Of a stretch of 64,000 nt of DNA, positions 49,969 through 59,280 are shown one piece after another (position 1 is the first letter of the stretch; each line of letters begins with the position of its first letter). Made by a program: the position numbers and the translations under genes. The notes below the pieces were generated by a model that searched no databases, was not told where the DNA came from, and was given only the letters and a program-made list of their open reading frames with translations. The stretch comes from Epiperipatus broadwayi (lineage: Eukaryota > Onychophora > Udeonychophora > Euonychophora > Peripatidae). The stretch spans positions 638,001 to 702,000 of the forward strand of contig JAQFVV010006337.1 in NCBI GenBank assembly GCA_028023455.1, written 5' to 3'.

Positions 49969-50302
49969 ATAAATATGGTTTTAATTTCTCCTTATATGTA
50001 AAAACAAAAAATACTTAATTGTAATTATTAATTAGAGAAAATATAACTTACTAGTAAAAATTTATCAGCTGAACGTTTTCGAGGAACCATGCCTCATACT
50101 CATAGCCTTCATGAAAAGTGTAATAAATATATGCAAATGTAAATATTCAAATAAGCTACTGTTACGTAGCCCATTTTTTCGAGATCTCGAAGCATGTGTC
50201 CTTTCTGTTAATGGCATGGATGTCTTTTTTAATATAGAATGCCTCCTTTATTTTTCTCCTGTAATCATTTGGCTCTGAACATAAAATAATGGGGTTGGCA
50301 GG
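49968..50302 (-). repeat. Inverted 5' fragment of the Penelope-like element
   Basis: 49968-50145 is the reverse complement of 50303-50480 (178 bp each, only a few differences). 50146-50302 is the reverse complement of 52642-52800, the last part of the coding region. Read on the minus strand, the fragment is: ORF end, terminal repeat, then 50 bp of the leader that normally follows the repeat at a 5' end. It thus carries sequence from both sides of a terminal repeat, as if copied from a head-to-tail tandem template. Confidence 0.9.
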
Positions 50303-50430
50303 TATTTACATTTGCATATATTTATTACACTTTTCATGAAGGCTATGAGTATGAGGCATGGTTCCTCGAAAACGTTCAGCCGATAAATTTTTAATAGTAA
50401 GTTATATTTTCTCTAATTAATAATTACAAT
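50303..50430 (+). repeat. Left direct terminal repeat (pseudo-LTR) of the PLE
   Basis: 128 bp, TATTTACATTTGCATATATT to TAATTACAAT, matching 52801-52928 base for base as far as I can see. It is followed by about 55 bp of leader before the ATG at 50486. It contains the ribozyme-like segment described for the right copy. Confidence 0.92.
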
Positions 50431-50485
50431 TAAGTATTTTTTGTTTTTACATATAAGGAGAAATTAAAACCATATTTATTACATA

Positions 50486-51403
50486 ATGAATAGAGGTCAG
50501 GAAAAACAGATCTTACACTGCGGAATTTCTATGATCAAATACGAGCAAAGACTTTCTTTCTTTTCTAAATGTAAGGATTATAATGTCATACCCAATTCCT
50601 GTGTGGTGAAAATTAATAGAACAATTTACAATAATTTTAAAATTAAGAATGAATTGCAGAAACAACTGTTGGCACATATAACTTACGGATGCAGAAATGC
50701 TTTCAAAAAGCAAACAATCAGATGGAACAAAATGACTGCAAACTACGTAATCCCCCAGTGGATGCAAGATAAACTGCATAAAACTGAGAGATTTCAAATA
50801 GTAAAATTTGAAAATAAAATACATTTTTTGTCTATTAAACAAAATAAAAATCGCCGCAGGATTAATATAGACGCGTTCGTTAACAAAACCTCAATTATAC
50901 CACCATATGAAATCAAGAAAATTTTATCCCTCGGACCTAAATACGTAGGAGGAAGTTGGACATCCCCTAAACTTGAACTAATAGTGGATATCGAAGCGTG
51001 TCTCATTAACAACATACAAAGAGACGCTATCATCACCGATATAGCTAAACTATTAAATAACAATTTGGTTGATAAAGAAGATAAAGCATGGAATAAAAGT
51101 GTGTTAAATACTAAACAATATTTCAAAACACACAATATTACTTGTCTCAAAGAAGACAAAGGCAATCGCTTTGTTTTATTAAATAACACAGATTACAAAA
51201 ATAAAATGCACGACCAAATTAAAATATTAAAGTTAGTACATGATAACACTTTTAATATTAAACTAGACCGAGATAAATTCATTAATAACGTGCTTCGGAC
51301 TTTTAGGGATAAAGGGATTACTAAATCTGAGTATTACAGGATTTATCCTTCTGCCACTAGACCCCCCCCCCCCCCGAATGTTTGCCAATTCAAAACTACA
51401 TAA
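50486..51403 (+). pseudogene. PLE polyprotein, N-terminal part before the frameshift
   Basis: Starts at ATG 50486, about 55 bp after the terminal repeat, and stays open for about 300 codons. This is the N-terminal region and fingers of a Penelope-type RT: basic and polar at first (SFFSKCKDYNVIP), later LKEDKGNRFVLLNNTDY, which matches the K.DKG...V.....Y segment before RT motif A in PLEs. Reading frame 2 ends in an artificial tail after a run of 14 C (51362-51375), where the true frame shifts. The complete region, 50486-52784, spans about 766 codons, a normal PLE length. Product role: target-primed reverse transcription of the element RNA in the nucleus. Confidence 0.88.
51362..51375 (+). repeat. 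C14 homopolymer causing a frameshift
   Basis: Fourteen consecutive C inside the RT coding region, between ATRP and the motif preceding SKLHKPG. It moves the reading frame by one. Homopolymer slippage or an assembly error are both possible. Confidence 0.9.
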
Positions 51404-52784
51404 ACCAGGCGAACCGCTTAGATTGATGATGGACTTTGCTGGCGTGCATTATTTTGATGCAGCCAAATTAATCAATCAATTAATTATAGATTACCTTAAT
51501 TTTGGCTCTTACACGATAAATTCGTCTTTTCAATTCATCTCCAGAATTAAAAATACTCAAATCTCTCATAGTTCTGTTATGGCTACGATGGATGTGAAGG
51601 AATTATACGGATCAATTAATAGAAAAGCATCCATCCAAATTATACATGAAGAGCTATTACGAGTATCTTGTCCTAATGAAAGAATTAAATTTATTATGGC
51701 CTTCTTGACATGGCTTGATTCCCATATATTTACACTCTTCGAAAACAAATGGTACACAATGCAAAATGGTTGGCCCATGGGCCTTCCTATTAGTGGTGTT
51801 TTATCTAGTATATATTTAAATAAATACGAGCAATCCATCATTCCAAAATACTTCAACACTAACCTAGACTTCACATATATACGATATGTAGACGATATTT
51901 TCATCATAACCTCTAAAAATAATATTCTAAATATACAATGTGAATTATAAAACTCAACCAAACTATCATTCACTATCACATATGAAAATAATAAAGAACT
52001 CAAATATCTCGACCTCTCTTTATCGAGAAATCGCCACTCAATAGATTACAAAATGATTGTTAAACCATTTGAAATTCGCAGCTGTATCCACCCTAACTCT
52101 AACTCACCCGCATCGCACAAATTTGCAGGTCTTAATGCATTTTTGTTTAGAAACTTTCATCTGTGTAAATACGAAGCACATAGGAAGGAAAATATAAACA
52201 ATTATACTAAAGATCTGTTAGCAGCAGGATTCAAATATAAAACCATTAAAAAGAAAATCATGAAATTTAATAGTACAATAAACAATAAATTACCTCGCAC
52301 TAATCTACCTAGAATAACAATCCCCTACATCCCTAAAATATCCAGCAAACTAACGAAAACTTTAAACAATAAATTCAACATAATATTCAGAACTCCACCC
52401 AATTCCAATAGGTTGATCAATAACTCTAAAGACCACATTGATCGATCGCTCACCCCACACGTGGTGTACTCTATTTCCTGCCCTCAAGCCGGATGCCACG
52501 CTACATATTATGGGGAGATCGGAAGAGCCACAATTAATACCAGATTGGCTCAACATCGTTACACATTCAACAGAGCTCAAACGAACAGCAACACATCCTC
52601 TGTATTTTTCGAGCATAGTAAACAGTCTGGGCACAACTTCATACCTGCCAACCCCATTATTTTATGTTCAGAGCCAAATGATTACAGGAGAAAAATAAAG
52701 GAGGCATTCTATATTAATAAAGACATCCATGCCATTAACAGAAAGGACACATGCTTCGAGATCTCGAAAAAATGGGCTACGTAA
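51378..52784 (+). pseudogene. PLE polyprotein, RT core and GIY-YIG endonuclease
   Basis: After the C run the frame continues with SKLHKPGEPLR (finger motif). RT motif A is ATMDVKELYGSI (first catalytic Asp), motif B is GLPISGVLSSIYLNKYE, and motif C is IRYVDDIFI (both catalytic Asp present). A single TAA at 51948-51950 interrupts; the same frame then gives KLSFTITYENNKELKYLDLS and the linker. The GIY-YIG nuclease follows: VVYSISC and TYYGEIGRATINTRLAQHR, with the conserved Arg. Then come FFEHSKQSGHNF (His) and RRKIKEAFYI (candidate catalytic Glu). It ends at TAA 52782-52784, 16 bp before the terminal repeat. Domain order and the fused GIY-YIG identify the Penelope/Poseidon type with high certainty. 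All catalytic residues survive; the stop and the upstream frameshift inactivate it. Confidence 0.92.
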
Positions 52785-52800
52785 CAGTAGCTTATTTGAA

Positions 52801-52928
52801 TATTTACATTTGCATATATTTATTACACTTTTCATGAAGGCTATGAGTATGAGGCATGGTTCCTCGAAAACGTTCAGCCGATAAATTTTTAATAGTAAGT
52901 TATATTTTCTCTAATTAATAATTACAAT
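52801..52928 (+). repeat. Right direct terminal repeat of the PLE with hammerhead-like segment
   Basis: Second direct copy of the 128-bp terminal repeat. Within it, TTCATGA (52831-52837), a stem AGG/CCT (52838-52840 with 52862-52864), CGAAAAC and the self-complementary ACGT lie in the order of a hammerhead ribozyme (CTGATGA, stem II, GAAA, stem III). PLE terminal repeats are known to carry such motifs. Two core bases differ from consensus (C to T, G to C), so cleavage activity is unlikely. Confidence 0.85.
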
Positions 52929-52939
52929 AAATGACATTA
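52926..52939. repeat. Target-site duplication, right copy
   Basis: AATAAATGACATTA, identical to 49955-49968. It overlaps the last three bases assigned to the terminal repeat. Confidence 0.85.
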
Positions 52940-53478
52940 TTTTTTATAATACATACTAACATGTTTAACATACATGTGTGTGCATATTGAATTGCAGGCA
53001 AACACTAATGTTTACTCATTTTAATTTGTTACAATAATAATATTTTTTTTATTAATTCAACATTGAAAGTATTTAAAATTCACCCATATATGTGTGTACA
53101 CAAAAATATAGATGATATGAATCAAGTTCTATCATAATAGTTTACAGTTTATTTTTCTTTCTAAAAAAATAACAGTTTATAAGTTTCTTTTTTAAAAAAA
53201 AGTATTATCAATCATTTTTTCTCTTAAAAATATAACTGTCAATCTTGACTGATTATTGATTGAATAATTAGAAATATCTAAATTTAAAAATATAGATTTT
53301 AAATATGTTCACTTAGTCTCTTGAAAAAACAAATATAATAGTGTCTATCAATTAAATCCTCATTTTAGATGTTTAACTTAAGCAAAATTGTTCTTTAAAC
53401 TGTCATTTTAATACATAACATTACTCCCCATATATATATATATATATATATGTTTATCTATGCTTCTCTACATAAATA

Positions 53479-53516
<38 letters not shown>

Positions 53517-54534
53517 TATCTATGCTTCTCTACATAAATAAACAGCAGCATACTTATACCCATCCTTTAAGCTTTTTCCTGGTAAGATTGGTTACTTTGT
53601 CCATTGGAAAAGTATAATCCAGGCTTGTTGCCATCATCATGAAAAAGTATAATTCAGATATAGTTTGTATTCTCCTTTTTGTCTAGGGTTAGATGAGCTT
53701 TATGCCAGCAAATTGTCATCTAGAACACATTTGTACAGGCTAATTGATCTATTTTAAGTTGACACAGTCTTCAAGTAAATTAAAATTCCAGTATATAGAA
53801 CTAGTAGACTGCTCACTGCTGGATTTACTTCAGCTACATCTTTATGTGAGCTATTTTTATGTTCATAACTCTCCAAACACCAATTCTGCTAGTCAACTGC
53901 TTCACAAAAATATTAAGACAATAATTGTATTCAAAAAATTACTACCTGAACTTTGCAGCTGGGCTATTTGGTCACCACTTCTTAAAATATTAAAACTAGA
54001 TTGAACTTTGCAAAAACTGCTATCCAGATTAAAATATTTTTATCCAATACTTTTATAGACTTAGACTGGGATGATAAAAACACATTTCAGGCTATTTTCG
54101 AACTGTCTAATCCTTTTTACTCTTGAGGTGATAAATATACAGTAATTGTTTTTAATCTGTCTTAATTAAAAACAATTTTAATTTCCCCAAAAGCACTTTT
54201 AATTAAAAGGAACATTTTTGGAAATTTTATTAGTTTAACAAATTAAAAAGATTTCAAAATAGATAATAGAAATTTTTACATAGATAATGTATACAAGCAT
54301 GAAAAGATTTTCAAAGATAGATATTTTTTACAATTATCAGTACACATGCTTGTTTTTACATTCAAAGTCAGAATTTAATATTAATTATTTATTTAGACAT
54401 TTTTTTAAAATATTTATTTCATAATTATATTCTATTTTTAATCCAGAAATATTTGACTCTTCACAGTCCTTATTATTTAAAGTGAAATGTAGAAAATATC
54501 TACAAAAAATTGTCTGTGTTTATTTCTATTTTTC

Positions 54535-54538
<4 letters not shown>
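52940..54538. other. AT-rich DNA, no gene identified
   Basis: Contains the duplicated TA module at 53432-53544. An 86-codon open frame at 53744-54004 has mixed composition but no motif I recognise. Confidence 0.5.
53432..53544. repeat. Duplicated module TA tract plus 32-bp unit
   Basis: TGTTTATCTATGCTTCTCTA followed by CATAAATAAACA occurs at about 53451-53482 and again at about 53513-53544, each copy preceded by a TA tract. The unit begins TGTTTAT and ends ATAAATAAACA, so its ends are inverted with respect to each other. Confidence 0.9.
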
Positions 54539-54604
<66 letters not shown>

Positions 54605-54611
54605 AAAAATA

Positions 54612-54645
<34 letters not shown>
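54539..54645. repeat. TA microsatellite with short AAAATAAAAAT interruption
   Basis: TA repeats at 54539-54598 and 54615-54645. A YI-repeat open frame (54482-54736) across it is an artefact. A C8 run follows at about 54683-54690. Confidence 0.97.
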
Positions 54646-54646
<1 letters not shown>

Positions 54647-57288
54647 AAACAGATATACTGTTCCATGTGTGTATTCAAAAGACCCCCCCCATTTAAAAAG
54701 AAAAGAAAAAACTTAATAATGGTTAAGGAAAACTAAAAATTTAAAGAAACAAAGGAATCATGAAAATTGACAGCAATGACAAAAGAAAGATAATTTTGAT
54801 CAAATTAAAAAAGAAATAAAGCAAAAAGTTTATAGTTAAAAGAAAATCATTATTGATTTTATAGTTTTAAATTACGATATAAATAAAAGCTGGCATTATT
54901 AAAAATATTACATTTTTAATTTTTGAAATGATGTTGTCATATAAAGTGTGATAATAGGTTGAGGCAGTCTTAATAAATTGAAAAACATGGCTAATCCTTA
55001 TGATTTCTTATCTGTCCCGCTAAAAGTAGATTGTCCAATCCTTAAGAAAAGAAAAGCACTCAGGCTTAAATGAAAGCTGTGCAACAAATAGGATACAGTA
55101 GGCTGAGCTGCTTAATCAATCCAGAGATCACAATATAAATAGTTGAGTTGGAAGTTCAAGGGGGATTCAAAAAAAGATTTTTAAAGTGTATTTTTAAAGA
55201 AGATTTTTCCGAAAGATTTTTTGAAAAAGATTTTAAAAAAGAATTTTTTTTCTTTTGAAAAGATTTTAAGAGCAGTTAAAGAAGTAAGAAAAGTGAAGAA
55301 TTAAAAGGTTAAAATTTTTATTTAAGTGTTACTTAACTCTGATTTTTGTCACCTTGGAATATAACCTTTACAGCCAATATTAATGATTGAAAAAGAAGAC
55401 ATTATTAATAAAAGCATAATGATGGAAGGCTAAATGGTAACAGCTTCATCTCTTCATCCCAAGCCATGTGTCTCCAAGATTTGCCTGGATAAACATCATA
55501 GAAAGGAAATAATGCCATTCAGCTGAAATACAATGCCCCTTTTGAATGCAGTCACATCATGGATATGAAGAAACAAACTGGATAAAATGAAGGTAATGAT
55601 TTTATAAAATATTCGATACTATGTGTGTTTATAAAAGACAAGACAAAACGTCTTTCTTAAAGAAAATTATGAATAAATGTAGTTATATGAAAATTTGTTT
55701 ATTATTGATAAATTATAAATGAAACTAAAATTATGAATAAATGTAGCTATATGAAAATATGTTTATTATAAATAAAACTAAAATTATGAATAAATGTAGC
55801 TATATGAAAATACGTTTATTATTGATAAATTATAAATAAAACTAAAATTATGAATAAATGTAACTACATGAAAATACATTTATTATTGATAAACCAATTA
55901 AAAGTTTACACTTTTATTTCACTCAGCCAATAAAATACTGGCTGTTACAAAGGTTAAATGGTCATCTATATAGTTTTTACAAATTAATTAAAGAGTAATT
56001 CAGGGGGGAGGGAAATTTAACTTAGAAAAATTAAACTATTAAGGAAAAAAAACTTAAAACTAAAAAAAAAAAATCTATTTCCATTTTTTTTAAAATAAAA
56101 TAAATATATGTGTGCATATTGAAAAATTAAAGTATAAAAGTTAAATATTAAACCAAATGAAAGCATATAAGTAAAATTTTCCTCAAATGGATTAGCAATG
56201 GCTACTCATTAAAATCCATAAACAACAGAATTAATTAAACACACCTTAAGAATGTAATCAAAGCAGTGTATGAATTTTAAATGGAATTAGCAATGACTAT
56301 TAATTAAAAAAAATAACAAGATCATCATATAAATAGGGCTGAAAATTGCATCAGTTAGTCATTCACTTATCTATTCATTCATGTACATAAAGTCAATCAC
56401 CTGTTAAACATATTTGTTAATAAAGACAATGCAGTGTTGAGCAGTTTTCAGGACATACAATGGAGTACAGCCTCAGTCCAACAAAACATCAGCAGTCTGT
56501 CTGATAGAAGTGATGCCCATTTAATAATTTGAAGCTACCAAAAAGTGTCCAACTGCCTTGAGTAAGAAATCACTCAGAACCACATTCATCAGGATGGCAT
56601 CAGAAGCCTAAAATCCAACCGGTTGGTAAAACAAACATGAAGCAGCAAACAGCAAGAAGCCTCAATGTTTAAAAATCCTATAGGTAATAAATAACATTTT
56701 CTTATTCCAATTCTAATATTAATTTAAGTAGCCATTGCAATCTTTAAAGCCTTCAGAATCATTAAAAGAAATGGACTCTATAGCTTGCATAAAATGAACT
56801 ATTAATGTATGTGTTTGGATGCTTGTGCTTATCTTTAATGCTTCATGTTTATCTTACATTACTATTGTATATTTTATTATAATATGTATGTGCCTGAAAT
56901 ATTATAAATCATTATTTATATTTAATTAAAAGTTTTATCAAATTAGTTACAAGTTATATTGGACATTTTAGTAAAATAAATTATTCTACAAATTTACTAA
57001 TTTGTCGGTCAATTTCTTTTAATTATACTACTAAAAAACAATTTAGCAGAAAAGTTAGAGCAACAATTTATTATATCATTCTTTTGATTGAGCTAGTTGG
57101 CATTTCTTAGGTGCTGAATTAGTTTGCTGTCATTTCAGAGCAAGTTAGTTAAATAGTAATTAGTTCGCACCTGGACGTTACTCTGAAACAAAAAAGTGCT
57201 TTGAATGATAGATGTTGAATTTTGCAGTCAAGAAAATCAGTGGTCTTGAAACATAGTCATAGTTATATATCATATATATATATATATA
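54646..57288. other. Non-coding DNA left of the LTR element
   Basis: No ORF of note. It holds a tandem repeat (55665-55895) and two TATAAATAG words (55134-55142 and 56328-56336), both in the context AGATCA-2 bases-ATATAAATAG. The second is followed about 83 bases later by AATAAAG (56419-56425), the spacing seen in compact LTR core promoters and polyadenylation sites. The text around them (55400-55600, 56440-56670) is less AT-rich and repeat-like, but I could not align a pair of LTRs. Confidence 0.35.
55665..55895. repeat. Tandem repeat, about 4 units of 57-70 bp
   Basis: AAAATTATGAATAAATGTAG starts each unit, followed by a TATATGAAAATA-like stretch and GTTTATTATTGATAAATT. One unit lacks the TTGATAAATT part, so the period is about 57 there and about 70 elsewhere. 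Non-coding. Confidence 0.9.
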
Positions 57289-59110
57289 TTATACCTACCA
57301 CCCCTTAACGTCATCTTATAACTTTTCTAAATATCACTTATATAACATCAATAAAATATTCGATATTTATAATAACGACTCGATACAGAACTTTGTACCT
57401 CCCTCTTACACAAAATCCTATCATATGGGGCTGTCGGTACCTCGGGTAGAGTGGTTAATATCATTGGCAAACATTCGCCAATAATATTAATACTCGATTA
57501 CTAGATTAAACATTACCCAACCAAACTCTTTATTTATTTAAAGGAAAAAATCCAATGGGCACGAGCCGACCTTTGTCGACAAGTCTGCCTGACCAATACG
57601 ATCTAGTACCTGCTCCCACTAGCTCAGCTAAAACAATCAATAAAATACAAAATCCGCCTACTTAAAAAAATCAATTTACGAATCTTTCTCTGCGCTAGTT
57701 TTGTCACTTCCTTTCCCAAATTCTAATTTAAAATTTATTTCGCTCTCATAATCTCATAGGATATTCATATCCCATTTCTAAACTATAATTCATTATTATA
57801 ACATTTATTATTTATTTGCTCTATGATATTTATTCCCTTTTTTTTTTTTTTATAAATAATCACTAACCCATTAAATCTCTGTTTACGCTGTTTCACTTTG
57901 TTTGGTCTTATAATATAATTAATTACACTTTTGCTCAAATTTAGATAATATTTAATATAACAAAAAATATCATATTATACATACATTTAGAAAATAATTA
58001 TACGCACACAAATATATTTGAAATCACAATAAAAATTCCTTGATAATGGAGCTAAAGACAATTAGTAATTATTGTTCGTAACATAAAGTTCAAAGTTTAT
58101 TATTCCTTACATTACTACGGCTTTTAATTAGTGAATCAAGAATAAAATAAATATTACCTAGCACTCTCTTTTATGCCTAGTTCCGAGCGTAGCTTCTGAT
58201 AGTATTTCCTTCGGTCAGTTAGCGCTAACTCTTTGCGATCCTTTTTCCGATGTCATTGGGATCCTGTGGGCTTCACCATGGACACTCCGCTTCCTTCTTG
58301 TTTTACGCGAACATGATCATCCTTAGAACTGTCTGCTGTTGGTATTGCACAGAAGGATTCAGCCAGTTGTCCACACGATGGGTTTAACAATGCAGCATTG
58401 TTTTATTTAACTTTGGACATATATTACTAATATGAATATGAATTTAAGAATAATCAACCGAACCGAATCAAACTCAAATTTTAATCATAATATCAAATTC
58501 AATCTAATAACTATAACAATAGAAAGTTCGCTCCTTTTATATTTTACGGTCTTTATCTTGCGGATTCAATCTACATTCTGAATTTCTGCTATTGGACAAT
58601 TATTTCTTTTCTTTCGACTCTCTACACAGTTTCATTGGTCATTCTTTAGATGATTGCAAATTTCAATTTCTTTGTTAGAGTTATTTCACTAATTAGCCAT
58701 TTAATGGAAATTTCTTATGTTTGTCATTAGCTCCCATTGTTTATTACATTCCTTTGATTATATTCCCTTTTTTTTTTATTATAAGACAAAACGAACTCCA
58801 CCTTGCTTTTTTTTTTTCTAAAAGCAATCTTAAATCAAATTTCAATTAAATCAAGTTTTAATTAAATCAAGTTTTTAATTCTTTAAGTTTTATTTAAATG
58901 TGATTCTAAAATTATATCTTATAAAACTGTCTAATTTATGCTTTTAACGATAAACCCTTCTATGATAAAAAAAATTTTTTTTTTTATTTTACCCTACAAG
59001 ACCTTTTATTTTTATTAAATATTTAAACAAATCTTTTATCAATTTATATTTCTCCAAAATTATGTGTAACTCTGAAGAAAACACACTCCTTCCTGATGTA
59101 TCTCGGTACA
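57289..59110 (-). repeat. 3' LTR of the gag-only element
   Basis: On the minus strand it begins TGTACCGAGATACA (59110 downward) and ends GGTAGGTATAA at 57289. The ends form a short imperfect inverted repeat (TGTACC and GGTATA), but the 3' end is not the usual CA. TATAAAAGG is at 58533-58541 on the minus strand. The perfect palindrome AGTTAGCGCTAACT is at 58217-58230. No coding capacity. Confidence 0.9.
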
Positions 59111-59130
59111 TTTCTCCATCCCCCCTTTTG
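59111..59130 (-). promoter_or_regulatory. Polypurine tract
   Basis: On the minus strand CAAAAGGGGGGATGGAGAAA directly precedes the TGTACC start of the 3' LTR. This is the expected position and composition for the plus-strand DNA primer of an LTR retrotransposon. Confidence 0.9.
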
Positions 59131-59163
59131 AAACTAAAATATCAATCTGAAGGTTTTAGTTTC
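59130..59163 (-). repeat. Perfect 10-bp inverted repeat beside the polypurine tract
   Basis: GAAACTAAAA (59130-59139) and TTTTAGTTTC (59154-59163) form a hairpin with a 14-base loop just upstream of the polypurine tract. Position suggests a 3'-UTR RNA structure, but the role is unknown. Confidence 0.85.
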
Positions 59164-59280
59164 AACGTTTAACTTTATTCTTATTATACAATCCCCTCGA
59201 TTTATTTTGATGGAAGTTCGTCCTTTCTTATTCTCGTGTGTCTGTGTTGCTTGTTAAGTTTTCGGTCCTGTTATACATAT

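Larger units (their letters stand above)
49968..52928 (+). mobile_element. Penelope-like retroelement, complete insertion
   Basis: Layout from left: an inverted fragment (49968-50302) equal to the reverse complement of the ORF end plus terminal repeat plus 50 bp of leader; a direct terminal repeat and leader (50303-50485); an RT/GIY-YIG coding region (50486-52784); and a second direct terminal repeat (52801-52928). The same 14-mer flanks both ends, so all of this arrived as one insertion. An inverted 5' extension and terminal repeats in mixed orientation are well known for Penelope elements. The coding region has one frameshift and one stop, so this copy is not autonomous now. The three terminal-repeat copies are almost identical, which points to a fairly recent insertion. 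Confidence 0.93.

Noticed and set aside
50513-52634. Minus-strand open frames of 90-145 codons across the PLE
   Set aside because: They are shadows of the plus-strand RT/GIY-YIG coding region, which carries the recognisable motifs.
55665-55895. Regularly spaced repeats that might suggest a CRISPR array
   Set aside because: Units are directly adjacent without unique spacers and the region is clearly eukaryotic; this is an ordinary tandem repeat.
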